A DNA stretch of 64,000 nucleotides from Flavobacteriaceae bacterium (GTDB lineage: Bacteria; Bacteroidota; Bacteroidia; Flavobacteriales; Flavobacteriaceae), in the NCBI GenBank assembly GCA_014075215.1, contig CP046177.1, forward strand, positions 3,534,501 to 3,598,500. The letters run 5' to 3'. Each line of letters begins with the position of its first letter. The stretch's first letter is position 1. A program made the translations under genes and the position numbers. The notes under the pieces are model-generated. The model did no database searches. It had not been told where the DNA came from and saw nothing but the letters and a program-made list of their open reading frames with translations. Of the stretch, positions 45,205 to 54,326 are shown piece by piece.

Positions 45205-46147
45205 GGAAATTCCAGCTTAAAACCCGTACACCATACAATGGTGTCGATCTCCTCCTCAACACCGTCATTAAAGATCACTTTGTTGCTCTCAAATTTTTTA
45301 ATCCCGGAAACATTGGTTTGCAATTTCCCATCTACCATAGCAGCAAAAGGGTGGTCGTTTTTGGTGATCACCTGATCCGATACCATGCCGGCTTCCAGAG
45401 ACTATTTTGCCATTAAATGTATGGCCGGGGTTTTCGAGATTGAAAAAATTATTGTATATCTTACTGTGGTATTTTTCATCGGCGTAGTGAGACATGGTGT
45501 TCGATGCTCTGATAGTATACATATCAATGGTTTTGGAGCCGTAAGGATGCCTGACCGCAACCGTACATTTTTCCGCCAAGTCGGCTATTTCGGTAGTCAG
45601 GTCGACAGAAGTTTCTCCCATTCCCACACACAGTACCTTACAACTTATAAAAAGTTCGCTGTTCTTATATTCTCGGGAGCGATAAACACTGCCCTTAAAC
45701 TTATCAATACCCGGAATATCGGGTATATAAGGTTTCTGGAAGGATCCTCTACTGACGACCACGTGGTCAAAAAGCAACTCCTTTTTGGTATCTCCACTCT
45801 TAGTATGCACCTGCCATTTTTTATCCTTCTTAACCACTTTTTCAACTTCGGTATTGAGTTGGATATCAGTGCCCAGGTCAAATTTCTCTATGTATCGTTC
45901 CAAATAGCGGAAATAATCATTCCAGGTCCAGAAGTGCAGCTTTTCTTCTTTGGGCATAAAATCGGAATAGGCCATAAAATGGTTCGAAACCGTTAACAGA
46001 CAGGAGTCATAGGTGCCTCTTGAGGCAAATACGCCCCCGATGATTTCTCCTTTCTCAAAACATTGTACATCATGACCTTCATCTTTTTAACTGTTTGACG
46101 GCCGTTATCCCGGAAGGGCCGGCCCCTATTACACATACTTTTTTCAT
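45183..46147 (-). pseudogene. flavin-containing monooxygenase, frameshifted and 3'-truncated
   Basis: From ATG 46147 the frame gives the FAD-binding MKKVCVIGAGPSGITAVKQL, then a frameshift near 46085 leads to DEGHDVQCFEKGEIIGGVF, the stretch LTVSNHFMAYSDFMP and a long frame with the NADP-binding VLCVGMGETSVDL. A second shift near 45370 continues as MVSDQVITKNDHPF and WCTGFKLEFPFLPEIN, where it stops, about 120 residues short of normal FMO length. At least two frameshifts and loss of the C-terminus make it non-functional. It probably oxygenated a nitrogen, sulfur or ketone of the pathway product. Confidence 0.9.
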
Positions 46148-46182
46148 GATTTATTGGTTTTATAAAAAATTCATATCATATT

Positions 46183-47421
46183 TTATTTAGTCTTACTGTA
46201 TTTCTTTCGTGGTTTATCAATAAAACCTTGTTTAATTAATACATCAAAATAGGTTTTCATTAAATGACTATTGACCGGGGGGCATGCAATATCTTCTTTG
46301 GTAAGAATTTCACGGGTTAGCTGACTATCTACATAAGGCAGCCATGCTTTTGTATATAGTTCCGGAACAGTCAGTTGCTCTTTACCATGACGCGCTGAAA
46401 AAAACGGAAGCAAATAATGCAGGGGATCATCCGGTATTTGCTGTACCTGTTACATCTTGTCGAGCCAATCCGCATAGGGAATGAGTTTTACATCATAATT
46501 GAGAGACCGTAACCATTGTACCACCTCAACCCAATCCCAAGGTTTTGGATTCGTTAGATGAAACACGTTTCCGTAACTTTCAGGTCGTACAGACAGATTA
46601 ATAATGGCCTTGCTGACATAATCGACCGGGGAAAGATCAAATACTGCATCCAAATCATACATATACCCTGTTTGAATGGCTGCCTTGAGGAGTCGGCAGA
46701 TAAAATCATTCGTATTCCAAGCACCGGTTTCACTGTGGCCGGAGATATACGGCGGGCGGTAGATGCTGATGGAAACACTGCGTTTCCCGGCTTCCAAAAC
46801 CAATTGCTCTGATACCCATTTACTCTGAGCATATACCAACTCCATACCTTCGACATGATCTAGCGAAGTATTCTCATCAATGGTTTTTTGAGCATAATAG
46901 GAAGAAGAGACTACAACGATGGAAGAGACATAATGAACCGGTTTTAGTTTGGCAGTCACAGCAAGGCGCAAAATATCCCGTGTACTGTCTACATTAACAG
47001 CCTTCAGTCCTTTATATGGGTAGATGTAGTTCAGGTGAGCTCCATTGTGGTAAATAACATCCATTTTTTCAGCAAGTTGTTGAAACTCACTATCAGATAA
47101 ATTCAATTGAGGCTTGGAGAGATCGCCTAACAATACACTGATTCGTTTTTTATAATTTTCCTGCCATACACCGTATTTTTTCAAGTTATTGTAAAGGCGT
47201 TCCTCGCCTGCTTTCAGGTCAGCAGCACGGACAAGACAGTGTACATCGCTTTTAGTCTGTTTCAGTAGTTCTTCAATCAAAAAAGCCCCTAAAAAGCCTG
47301 TTCCTCCGGTGAGCAAAACATTAGGTGATGGAGGGAGTTCTTTAAAAACAAGCTGGTCGGGATCGATAGCCTCATCCAATATCGCTTCTGCTTTTAATTC
47401 GGCAATCCTGCTAACTCTCTT
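46183..47421 (-). pseudogene. terminal thioester reductase domain, detached from the synthase and interrupted
   Basis: The frame reads RIAELKAEAILDEAIDP, the classic linker in front of reductase domains, then NVLLTGGTGFLGAFLIEELL (NADPH site), DLSKPQLNLSD, YVSSI, catalytic YAQSKW and YRPPYISGHSETG. At 46450-46452 a TAA interrupts after WLDKM; the same frame continues QVQQIPDDPLHYLLPFFSARHG to 46183. Upstream, the linker overlaps the synthase C-terminus in another frame, so a one-base shift near 47400-47420 separated the domain from the synthase. A truncated 309-residue protein could be made from ATG 47379 with its catalytic residues but without the last 90. Confidence 0.9.
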
Positions 47422-50400
47422 TCATTCTCAACCGCTGCCTTTCCATTAGTAAGCACTTTGTGGGTAGATCCACTATTATTTTTATAAAAGTCAAGTAGTA
47501 TATCTAGATATTCTTTATATAGGAAATTCCCTATTTCATCAATCGTCGGATAATCAAAAAACAAGGAAGGTGTGATCTCCAGTTGATATTTTTTATTGAT
47601 AGCATTGGACAATTCAACAAAACTTATCGAATTAAAACCATAGTCAATAAGATTCTCGGATAGATCAATTTCTTTTGCATCTATTTTTAGAATGCCTGCA
47701 GAGATCGCCAGTATATCTTTCTGCAATTTTTCTAATACCATGCCTTCATCAGTTATGTTTAACAGCTCTGAGTTTTGAGCTAAAGATGTGAAAGGCTGAT
47801 CAGTATTGACAGAGCTTTTATCTAACCCGGTTTCAGAATACATGATGGGCCTAGCTGCAACATCAATCGTTTTGGATTCCATAATATCTATCCAATACCT
47901 CTGTTTGGCAAAAGGATATGTGGGTACGGCAATGCGTTGAGGCTTTTGATCTATATGAAGTAATTTCCAATCTATCTCTATTCCAACCGTCCAAAGTTGT
48001 GCTATTCTGGCAAGTTCTTTTTTATCCATTACTATTTTTAGAAAGGCTTCTCCTGCCTCTCCTTCGATTAGTAATGCAGATGCTGTCTTATTTTTTTTGG
48101 TATTGCCCAGATAAAGACCATCTGTACTTTTTTGGTTTTCTATATATCCGTTCAACTTTTCTTTTAATTCATAAATGTCTTTTGCAAGTAGTGCTAATCT
48201 TTCAGGCATGGATTCACGGCCTACTTGTAGCGTATAGGTCAGATCCGCTAATTGAATTTTTGGATTTTTATCAATAAAATCTAAAATCTGTTCAGCATAC
48301 GCTTTCAACCGTTCTTCATTTTGAGCTGACAAAACCACTATTTGTTCAGAAGACACACTATTAGCAGTGTTGTATTGCATTTCATATTCTTCCAGAACTA
48401 CGTGGGCATTAGCACCACCGAACCCAAAAGAACTTACACCTGCTCTACGTGGTATTTTGTTTCCTGAATGATCAGTTAAAGCTTCCCACTGCTTATTTTC
48501 AGAAACAACATAGAAAGGACTACCCTCTAATTGAACGTATGGGTTTAACGTTTCAAAATGTAAATTACCAGGAAGCATTTTATGTTTCATGGAAAGTAAC
48601 ACCTTAAAGATACCAGCTATTCCGGCAGCCGATTCTAGGTGACCAATGTGAGTTTTTACCGAACCTATTCCGCAATGTGGTACTTCGGGTAAAGATTTTC
48701 TAGATTGCTCGTATAATTTGGTAAAGGCATTTTTAAGCCCATTAATTTCTATTGGGTCGCCAAGACTGGTACCAGTACCATGCGCTTCTATATAGCCGAT
48801 AGTAGCAGGATCAAAACCTGTCTTTTGATAGGCATCAACCAATAGCTCTGCTTGGGCATTGGGATTAGGTGCTGTTAATGAATTGGCTCGACCACCATGA
48901 TTTTCGGCAGTACTTTTTATCACGGCATGGATGATATCGCCATCATTTTGTGCTTTCTCCAGAGGTTTTAACCAGACAGCACCAACTCCCTCACCTCTCA
49001 CATAACCATCAGCCCTTTCATCAAATGTTTTACAACGTCCGTCTTTGCTTAGCATACCTGCTTTACTGAAAGAAATGGTTAAGGAGGGAGTCAACGTCAG
49101 GTTAACACCTCCAGCAATCGCCGTATCGCAAGTACCACTACTGATAGCCTCTACGGCCCGGTGGACGGCGATTAAAGAACTTGAGCATGCGGTATCAATC
49201 GGTTCACTCGGACCATGTAAGTTGAGTAGATAGGAAACACGGTTTGCTGTAATAGAGTGTGCCCAGCCCGTTGAATTAAAAGCCTCTATTTCATAGCGAT
49301 GTTTCTTAACCAACTCGTCATAATCATGTGTGCTTATTCCAACAAATACACCTGTTTTGGTACCGGATAGGTCAGAAGCTTTGTACCCTGCATTTTCAAT
49401 TGTTTTCCAAACGGTTTCCAAGAATAACCTCTGCTGAGGATCCATCAACTCTGCTTCTCTGGGAGAAATCCCAAAGAACAAGGAATCAAACTTATCCACA
49501 TCAGGAATAAAGCCTCCCCATTTGGCTTCGGTTTTATTGATCCCTTGTGAAGAACCATAATACATCTTCCAATTCCAGCGATTAATAGGAACTTCGCTAA
49601 TTAGATCATCTCCAGATTCCAAATGCTGCCAGAAATCTTCCAGATTTTTAGATTGCGGCATTATGCCACTCATACCTATAATAGCAATATCTGTATGGGT
49701 ATTATTTGAAGTCGTAGCTATTGGTGTTGAGCTAGGAATGCTTTGCTGAGTGGTTGGCAGTGGAATAAAACGACTTTTGAGTTTTATTTCAGTTTCTTCA
49801 ACCAGAGTAGAAACTTCTTCTCGTATTATTGTGGTATCTTCTGATGTTGCTGAAGTTGTTTCAATATTGCTACCATAATAATTGGCTAATTGATTTTCAT
49901 GTTCGAGGCATAAAAAATCAGAGAACTCACTTATTGATGGGTATTCGAAAAATATCGTTGGTGTTAATTCAAGTTCGTATTGATTGTTAAGTTTGTTGGC
50001 CAATTGAGTAAAATCCATGGAGTCAAAACCATACTCGCTTATATCATCATTAAGATCAATATCCTCAACATCAATTTTGAGAATTTCACTAATCATAGTT
50101 AGTATATCCGGTTGAAATTTCTTTACCAATTGATCTGTCTGAGGAATATCGGAAGAGGGTATTTTTGCTGTAGGCTTTGACACTTTAACCTCAAATCCCA
50201 TCCATTTTTTAAGCTTTGAATAATTGCCCGAAATCATGATAAATTGATTCTTATCATGCTTTAAAGCCTGGTTGAAAACCTTCCATCCCAGATCATTTGA
50301 AATGGCTCGCATTCCCGTAGTGCCAGCAAGTATTTTTTCTGTTTCTTCATCAATTTGCATCCCGCCACTTTCCCATAAGGGCCAGTTGATGGAAATTATT

Positions 50401-53400
50401 TTCCCGAAGCGTTTTTTATTTATACACAATATTTCACGTTTTTCGGCAAAATGATCCATGAAGGCGTTGGCGTAGGCATAATCACATTGACCTGTGTTTC
50501 CGAATGACGCAGCAATGGAGGAGAAGAATACCATAAAATCAAGAGGCTCATTTTTGGTGAATTCATCCAACCAAACAGCACCATACAATTTAGGTGCTAA
50601 AACTGAGGTAATTTCTTCAGTCTTTTTCTTGAAAAACAGCGCATCTTTGATGACTCCAGCAGCATGAATGATTCCATTGATTTTTCCAAAATCAGCTTTA
50701 GTATTGGCAATAAGGTCTTTTACATCGCTGGCTTTGGAAATATCCGTTTGTCGATAGATTATTTTAGCATCGGATTGATTGAGTTGTTTTATTGTATTGG
50801 CTTTTTCATGACTGAGTTTGGAACGTCCTGTTAAAACCAATCTGGCATTGTACTGTTTTGCCAAATATTTGGCAAAAATTAACCCTAAGCCTCCAGCTCC
50901 CCCAGTGATGATATATACGCCCTCTGTTTTTAACTCGGTTATTTTAGAGCTCTGTTGTGTACCGTCAAATTCCTGTAGTTGTTTAACGAAGCGCTGGTTA
51001 CTTTGATACTTGATTTCTGTACCACCATTGAGCAGGGATTCTTTTACTGCAATATCGGTTTGTCTTTCTGAATCAGATACAGTAATTATTTTAAATTTTA
51101 ACTTGGAAAATTCTAAATGGATAGATTTTGTAAACGCACTTAAAGCAGCATATTGAGGTTGTATTTCCCCAAAGTCCAAATACAGATAAAGAAACTGAAT
51201 TGGTTTTAAAGGTCTTTGATCAAAAAAAGCCTGACTGAGATAAAAAACGGAAAAAAGGCTTTGGGAAAGCTGCATATTCAATGCTACTTTTTTAGCGCTA
51301 TATGCATCCTGAGACCATAAGTGAATTACGCGATCAGGAAGTTGATTGTAATGTGTTTTTATATCAACCAATAACTTTACATAGTGATTTGATTTATCTG
51401 GGTGGATGATATACGTTTGAGAATCTACTTTTTTATAACTTTTCCCAGGAGTAACCAAAATAAAGGTCTCATCCAATTTCTCCTTAAAAGAATCATAGCT
51501 GCTATTGTCTTTATCAAACAATAAGGTTAGATCGAAAGGTTCTTTTTTATTACTTATACTTTCATCTAATTCTGATTTTTTCCATATGTGTTTACAATAG
51601 AGATTTTCCTGTTTGGCTTTGTCGGATTTCAAAGTTCGAATCGCAAAATCGGATAGGCGAACCTTTTCTATACCTTTATCATCAAGAATAGAGATATTGA
51701 ATTTTTTGACAAGAGAGTCAACCTCATTGATACGACGAACATACACATAGCACTTGTCGGGCAGTGACCCCAGTAGCTCCACTTCGCTCAGAGAAAAAGG
51801 AAGAGAAGGATCGGGAGAATTACTTTGGTCAAGTCCTACTACGGTTTGTAAGGCACCGTCCATAATGGAAGGGTGTAAAGTAAAATCTTCGAAACAGTCA
51901 TTCAAAGTCTGAGGCAATTCCAGTACAGATAAAGCCTCTTTTTCACTGTAGTACAAATCCCGGATGGTTTGAAAAGTTGGGCCATAGCTAAGACCATTAT
52001 CCTGAAATTTACGATAGCATTTTTGCGCATCCCAGTAGTTTGGACAACGATTTTTAAGGACTTCAATATCAATGAAATTTATATTTTCGGTAACTTTATT
52101 TGAGAACAGCAGTTTTCCCTGCGTATGGACTCTCCGTTCCTGATCTTCTTTGAGTGTACTTACTTCAAATTCAACTTGATCTTGTTGTGCAGGATAGAGA
52201 CTAATATGAACTGGCGTATTGGGTTCGGTAATGGGAATTGCCCATACAATATGACTTAGTTTGGTGATCGGCTGTTCTGTTGCCAGTTCACCAGCAGCAC
52301 GAGCCATTTCCAAATAAGCGACCCCAGGTAATGTTTTTAGGTCTGCAACAACATGATCGGTCAGGTAAAACTCTTCTCCTGTAAATACAGTAGTGAATTT
52401 TTGTTCACTCAACGTTGAGGTATTGCTCCCTATCAAAGGATGAATTTTTTTCTTTGCCGATCCATTAAGAGTATCCTGTTTATGTTGTAACCAATGACGT
52501 TTTTTTACAAAAGGGTAGGTAGGCAAAGCGATACGTTTTGGTTTTTGTTTTGAATAGAGAAGTTCCCAGTTCGGCTTCTGACCTTTGATCCATAATTTTG
52601 CCAAATTATGAAGATCACGCTTTTTAATAGCCTCTTTTACGAGTGCTTTTTGGCTATCTGGCAATTCGGATTTGTTATTTTTAAACTTGCCATAATAGAC
52701 AGTTTCTGTCTCTTCCTCATTGAGGTATCGGGTTAGCTTTTCTTTCAGATCATTGAGGTTTTGTGTTACAATTGCAAGTCTTTCAGCCATAGATTCGCGG
52801 CCTGTTTGTAAGGTATAGGCGATATCCTGCAATTGTGTTTCAGGTTGTCTCTCCAGAAAATCAAGTAGTTGCCTAACGACTATTTTTAGCTGGTCTTTCC
52901 CTTTGGTAGATAGTAAAATAAGTAACTGTTGATCGCTTTCAGGTATGGGATGTGATAGTTTCGGCACATATTCTTCTAAAGCTATATGTGCATTGGCGCC
53001 TCCATAACCAAAAGAACTCACACCTGCTCTGCGTGGAATTTCTTTTCCTGAATCATCCATAAAAGTGTTCCAGTTTTGAGTTTTGGTAACGATAGAGAAT
53101 GGTGTGTCGTTCAACTCTATGTATCTGTTGATTTCCTTTATATGCAGATTCCCTGGCAGTATCTTATGCTTCATAGCAAGAAGTACCTTAAACACACCTG
53201 CTATTCCGGCTGCTGATTCTAAATGACCAATGTTTGACTTTACGGAGCCTAATTTGCAATGCGGTTCTTTCGGATCGTCATAATCCCATTTTTCATAGAG
53301 CTGTTGAAACGTTCTCTTAAGTCCATTAATTTCGATGGGATCTCCTACACGAGTACCGGTGCCATGTGTTTCAATATAACTGATCGTTTTGGGGTCAATA

Positions 53401-54320
53401 CCAGATTTTTCCCAGGCACTTACTAATAGTCTGGCATGTGCATTGGGATTAGGTGTGGTAAGGAAATTGGTTTGCCCGTCGTGATTGACAGCACTGCCTT
53501 TGATAACAGCATAAATATGATCATTATCCTTAACGGCTCCTTCAAGAGATTTTAGTAAAAGTACGGCTACACCTTCAGATCGAACATAACCATTACCACT
53601 TTCATCAAAAGTTTTACACCGACCATCAGAAGATAGAAAGGGTGCTAGAGTACAATATCGCTTTGGTGTAAGGCAAAGGTTCACCCCACCAGAAACAGCC
53701 ATATCACAGCCGTCAACTTCAATAGATTTAACGGCCTGATGCAAGGCGACCAATGAGCTGGAGCAGGCAGTATCTATGGCAATACTAGGACCATTAAAAT
53801 CAAAAAAATGTGAAATACGATTAGAGATCACTGAAAAATCACCTCCAGTTGAAGCATGAACGGATAATTCGTCATGTTCCATTAAGAGGGTTTTGTAGTC
53901 GTTGTTGCAGACGCCTATAAAAACACCAATGTTTTTACCTGCCAGATCGGATTGCTTGTATCCGGCATCTTCAATGGCACGCCATGTCTCTTCCATGACC
54001 AAACGCTGTTGGGGATCCATGAGAGCAGCTTCTTTTGGAGAGTTACGAAAAAAAGCGGCATCATACTTGTCGATGTCGGTTAAAAAACCTCCCCATTTGG
54101 AATTGGTTTTATTTTTCTCTGTACGATGATCTCCAAAATAATCTTTCCAATTCCAACGTTCTTTGGGAATTTCGGTAATAACATCTATTTGATCAATTAG
54201 GTTCTCCCACAGTTCAGTACTATTCTTTGATCCAGGAAAGCGACCAGACATCCCTATGATAGCGACTCCTGAACTATTATAGTTACCTGATTTTTTTTGA
54301 TTTGTTGACTTTTTTTGCAT
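47394..54320 (-). CDS. trans-AT polyketide synthase, KS-DH-KR-ACP-KS-ACP
   Basis: A 2308-residue modular synthase without acyltransferase domains. KS1 (18-460): Cys186 in DTACSSS, His319 in HGTGT, His366 in NIGHLES. After the trans-AT type linker (LPTYPFVKKRHWL) comes a DH (about 620-900; His in DHVVADLKTLPG, Asp/Gln in IMDGALQTV). KR (about 1130-1330; TGGAGGLG, FFSSIAAS, Tyr in CDYAYANAF). ACP1 (Ser about 1434 in YGFDSMD). KS2 (about 1545-1990; Cys about 1714, both His). ACP2 (Ser about 2230 in YGFNSIS). Both KS look active. The DH motif has Asp where HxxxGxxxxP has Gly. The C-terminus is truncated by a frameshift that cut off a thioester reductase. The AT must come from the AT-PfaD protein. 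First genes of the operon lie 6 bp upstream. Confidence 0.95.
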   Translation of the reverse strand: MQKKSTNQKKSGNYNSSGVAIIGMSGRFPGSKNSTELWENLIDQIDVITEIPKERWNWKDYFGDHRTEKNKTNSKWGGFLTDIDKYDAAFFRNSPKEAALMDPQQRLVMEETWRAIEDAGYKQSDLAGKNIGVFIGVCNNDYKTLLMEHDELSVHASTGGDFSVISNRISHFFDFNGPSIAIDTACSSSLVALHQAVKSIEVDGCDMAVSGGVNLCLTPKRYCTLAPFLSSDGRCKTFDESGNGYVRSEGVAVLLLKSLEGAVKDNDHIYAVIKGSAVNHDGQTNFLTTPNPNAHARLLVSAWEKSGIDPKTISYIETHGTGTRVGDPIEINGLKRTFQQLYEKWDYDDPKEPHCKLGSVKSNIGHLESAAGIAGVFKVLLAMKHKILPGNLHIKEINRYIELNDTPFSIVTKTQNWNTFMDDSGKEIPRRAGVSSFGYGGANAHIALEEYVPKLSHPIPESDQQLLILLSTKGKDQLKIVVRQLLDFLERQPETQLQDIAYTLQTGRESMAERLAIVTQNLNDLKEKLTRYLNEEETETVYYGKFKNNKSELPDSQKALVKEAIKKRDLHNLAKLWIKGQKPNWELLYSKQKPKRIALPTYPFVKKRHWLQHKQDTLNGSAKKKIHPLIGSNTSTLSEQKFTTVFTGEEFYLTDHVVADLKTLPGVAYLEMARAAGELATEQPITKLSHIVWAIPITEPNTPVHISLYPAQQDQVEFEVSTLKEDQERRVHTQGKLLFSNKVTENINFIDIEVLKNRCPNYWDAQKCYRKFQDNGLSYGPTFQTIRDLYYSEKEALSVLELPQTLNDCFEDFTLHPSIMDGALQTVVGLDQSNSPDPSLPFSLSEVELLGSLPDKCYVYVRRINEVDSLVKKFNISILDDKGIEKVRLSDFAIRTLKSDKAKQENLYCKHIWKKSELDESISNKKEPFDLTLLFDKDNSSYDSFKEKLDETFILVTPGKSYKKVDSQTYIIHPDKSNHYVKLLVDIKTHYNQLPDRVIHLWSQDAYSAKKVALNMQLSQSLFSVFYLSQAFFDQRPLKPIQFLYLYLDFGEIQPQYAALSAFTKSIHLEFSKLKFKIITVSDSERQTDIAVKESLLNGGTEIKYQSNQRFVKQLQEFDGTQQSSKITELKTEGVYIITGGAGGLGLIFAKYLAKQYNARLVLTGRSKLSHEKANTIKQLNQSDAKIIYRQTDISKASDVKDLIANTKADFGKINGIIHAAGVIKDALFFKKKTEEITSVLAPKLYGAVWLDEFTKNEPLDFMVFFSSIAASFGNTGQCDYAYANAFMDHFAEKREILCINKKRFGKIISINWPLWESGGMQIDEETEKILAGTTGMRAISNDLGWKVFNQALKHDKNQFIMISGNYSKLKKWMGFEVKVSKPTAKIPSSDIPQTDQLVKKFQPDILTMISEILKIDVEDIDLNDDISEYGFDSMDFTQLANKLNNQYELELTPTIFFEYPSISEFSDFLCLEHENQLANYYGSNIETTSATSEDTTIIREEVSTLVEETEIKLKSRFIPLPTTQQSIPSSTPIATTSNNTHTDIAIIGMSGIMPQSKNLEDFWQHLESGDDLISEVPINRWNWKMYYGSSQGINKTEAKWGGFIPDVDKFDSLFFGISPREAELMDPQQRLFLETVWKTIENAGYKASDLSGTKTGVFVGISTHDYDELVKKHRYEIEAFNSTGWAHSITANRVSYLLNLHGPSEPIDTACSSSLIAVHRAVEAISSGTCDTAIAGGVNLTLTPSLTISFSKAGMLSKDGRCKTFDERADGYVRGEGVGAVWLKPLEKAQNDGDIIHAVIKSTAENHGGRANSLTAPNPNAQAELLVDAYQKTGFDPATIGYIEAHGTGTSLGDPIEINGLKNAFTKLYEQSRKSLPEVPHCGIGSVKTHIGHLESAAGIAGIFKVLLSMKHKMLPGNLHFETLNPYVQLEGSPFYVVSENKQWEALTDHSGNKIPRRAGVSSFGFGGANAHVVLEEYEMQYNTANSVSSEQIVVLSAQNEERLKAYAEQILDFIDKNPKIQLADLTYTLQVGRESMPERLALLAKDIYELKEKLNGYIENQKSTDGLYLGNTKKNKTASALLIEGEAGEAFLKIVMDKKELARIAQLWTVGIEIDWKLLHIDQKPQRIAVPTYPFAKQRYWIDIMESKTIDVAARPIMYSETGLDKSSVNTDQPFTSLAQNSELLNITDEGMVLEKLQKDILAISAGILKIDAKEIDLSENLIDYGFNSISFVELSNAINKKYQLEITPSLFFDYPTIDEIGNFLYKEYLDILLDFYKNNSGSTHKVLTNGKAAVENERELAGLPN

Positions 54321-54326
54321 ACTTCT

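Noticed and set aside
45385..45996. 203-codon plus-strand frame opposite the monooxygenase remnant
   Set aside because: No family resemblance; it opposes clear FAD/NADP-binding coding sequence.
47394..54320. PUFA synthase (Pfa type) instead of a polyketide synthase
   Set aside because: PfaD-like protein suggested it, but there is no tandem ACP array, no FabA-like DH pair and the KS-DH-KR-ACP-KS-ACP-R order with AT-less modules fits a trans-AT synthase.
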